Below are positions 5,809-5,916 of a stretch of DNA of 5,916 nucleotides, piece after piece. The DNA comes from Rubritepida sp. (GTDB lineage: Bacteria; Pseudomonadota; Alphaproteobacteria; Acetobacterales; Acetobacteraceae). The stretch lies in the NCBI GenBank assembly GCA_028291485.1, contig JAQGHZ010000758.1, forward strand, positions 1 to 5,916, written 5' to 3'. The notes under the pieces were generated by a model, which was not told the DNA's origin, did not search any database, and was given only the letters and a program-made list of their open reading frames with translations. The translations under genes and the position numbers were made by a program. Numbering within the stretch: position 1 is the first letter of the stretch; each line of letters begins with the position of its first letter.

Positions 5809-5916
5809 TCAGCCCGCCGCAGCGCGCGCACGCCGCTGCGGCGAGACGCGCGACCAGATCCAGGCCACCACCGGCCAGAACAACGCGCCCAGCGTGAGCG
5901 CGGCCAGGATCGACGA
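5809..5916 (-). CDS. C-terminal fragment of a small membrane protein, continues past the window edge
   Basis: On the minus strand the last 35 codons before a TGA at 5809-5811 read as a membrane protein tail. A hydrophobic helix (ILAALTLGALFWPVVAWIW) is followed by a basic cytoplasmic-type tail (SRVSPQRRARAAAG). The Trp-Pro and Trp-rich helix end vaguely recalls DUF3302-type (YiaW-like) inner-membrane proteins, but 35 residues are too few to assign a family. The gene is convergent with the truncated IS, and the IS junction lies about 10 bp beyond its stop, so the gene itself may be intact at this end. Confidence 0.5.
   Translation of the reverse strand, partial: SSILAALTLGALFWPVVAWIWSRVSPQRRARAAAG

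Overview
The window is GC-rich and bacterial. Its gene content is a NarL/FixJ-type two-component system, a formylglycine-generating-enzyme-like protein and an IS3-family element. Protein style and codon use suggest an alphaproteobacterium, perhaps Rhodospirillales/Acetobacteraceae. That placement is an inference from general resemblance; no taxonomic marker gene is present.

Layout, left to right. Positions 1-116 hold sequence with no recognisable gene; it is probably foreign DNA joined to a broken gene. Positions 66-962 (minus) are a sulfatase-modifying-factor/FGE-like gene. Its conserved frame stops at about position 117, just after the first C-terminal cysteine, so the second cysteine and the rest of the C-terminal core are lost. 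Positions 1129-1767 (minus) encode a complete LuxR/NarL-type response regulator (RR1). A 172-bp divergent intergenic region follows. Positions 1940-4468 (plus) encode a large membrane sensor histidine kinase with a periplasmic cache-like sensor, two PAS domains, HisKA_3 and HATPase. After a 150-bp gap, positions 4619-5266 (plus) encode a second response regulator (RR2), clearly paralogous to RR1. RR2 has no ATG/GTG/TTG start that keeps its receiver domain intact; the best start is a CTG behind a very strong Shine-Dalgarno sequence. Positions 5390-5798 are the left part of an IS3-family element: intact OrfA, with OrfB cut off after about 11 codons. From 5809 to the window edge (minus) lies the C-terminus of an unrelated small membrane protein.

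How the genes work together: the core is one sensor kinase flanked by two paralogous response regulators, one divergent and one co-directional. The kinase belongs to the NarX/DesK-like (HisKA_3) group, whose normal partners are NarL/FixJ regulators. A branched pathway with one kinase and two regulators is therefore plausible. The two regulators keep all phosphorylation residues but differ in their DNA-recognition helices. The cassette is bounded on both sides by scars of mobile DNA or rearrangement. I did not see a CRISPR array, tRNA, rRNA or convincing riboswitch. I found no wholly new system; the most unusual points are the two-regulator arrangement, the CTG start of RR2 and the precisely broken FGE gene.
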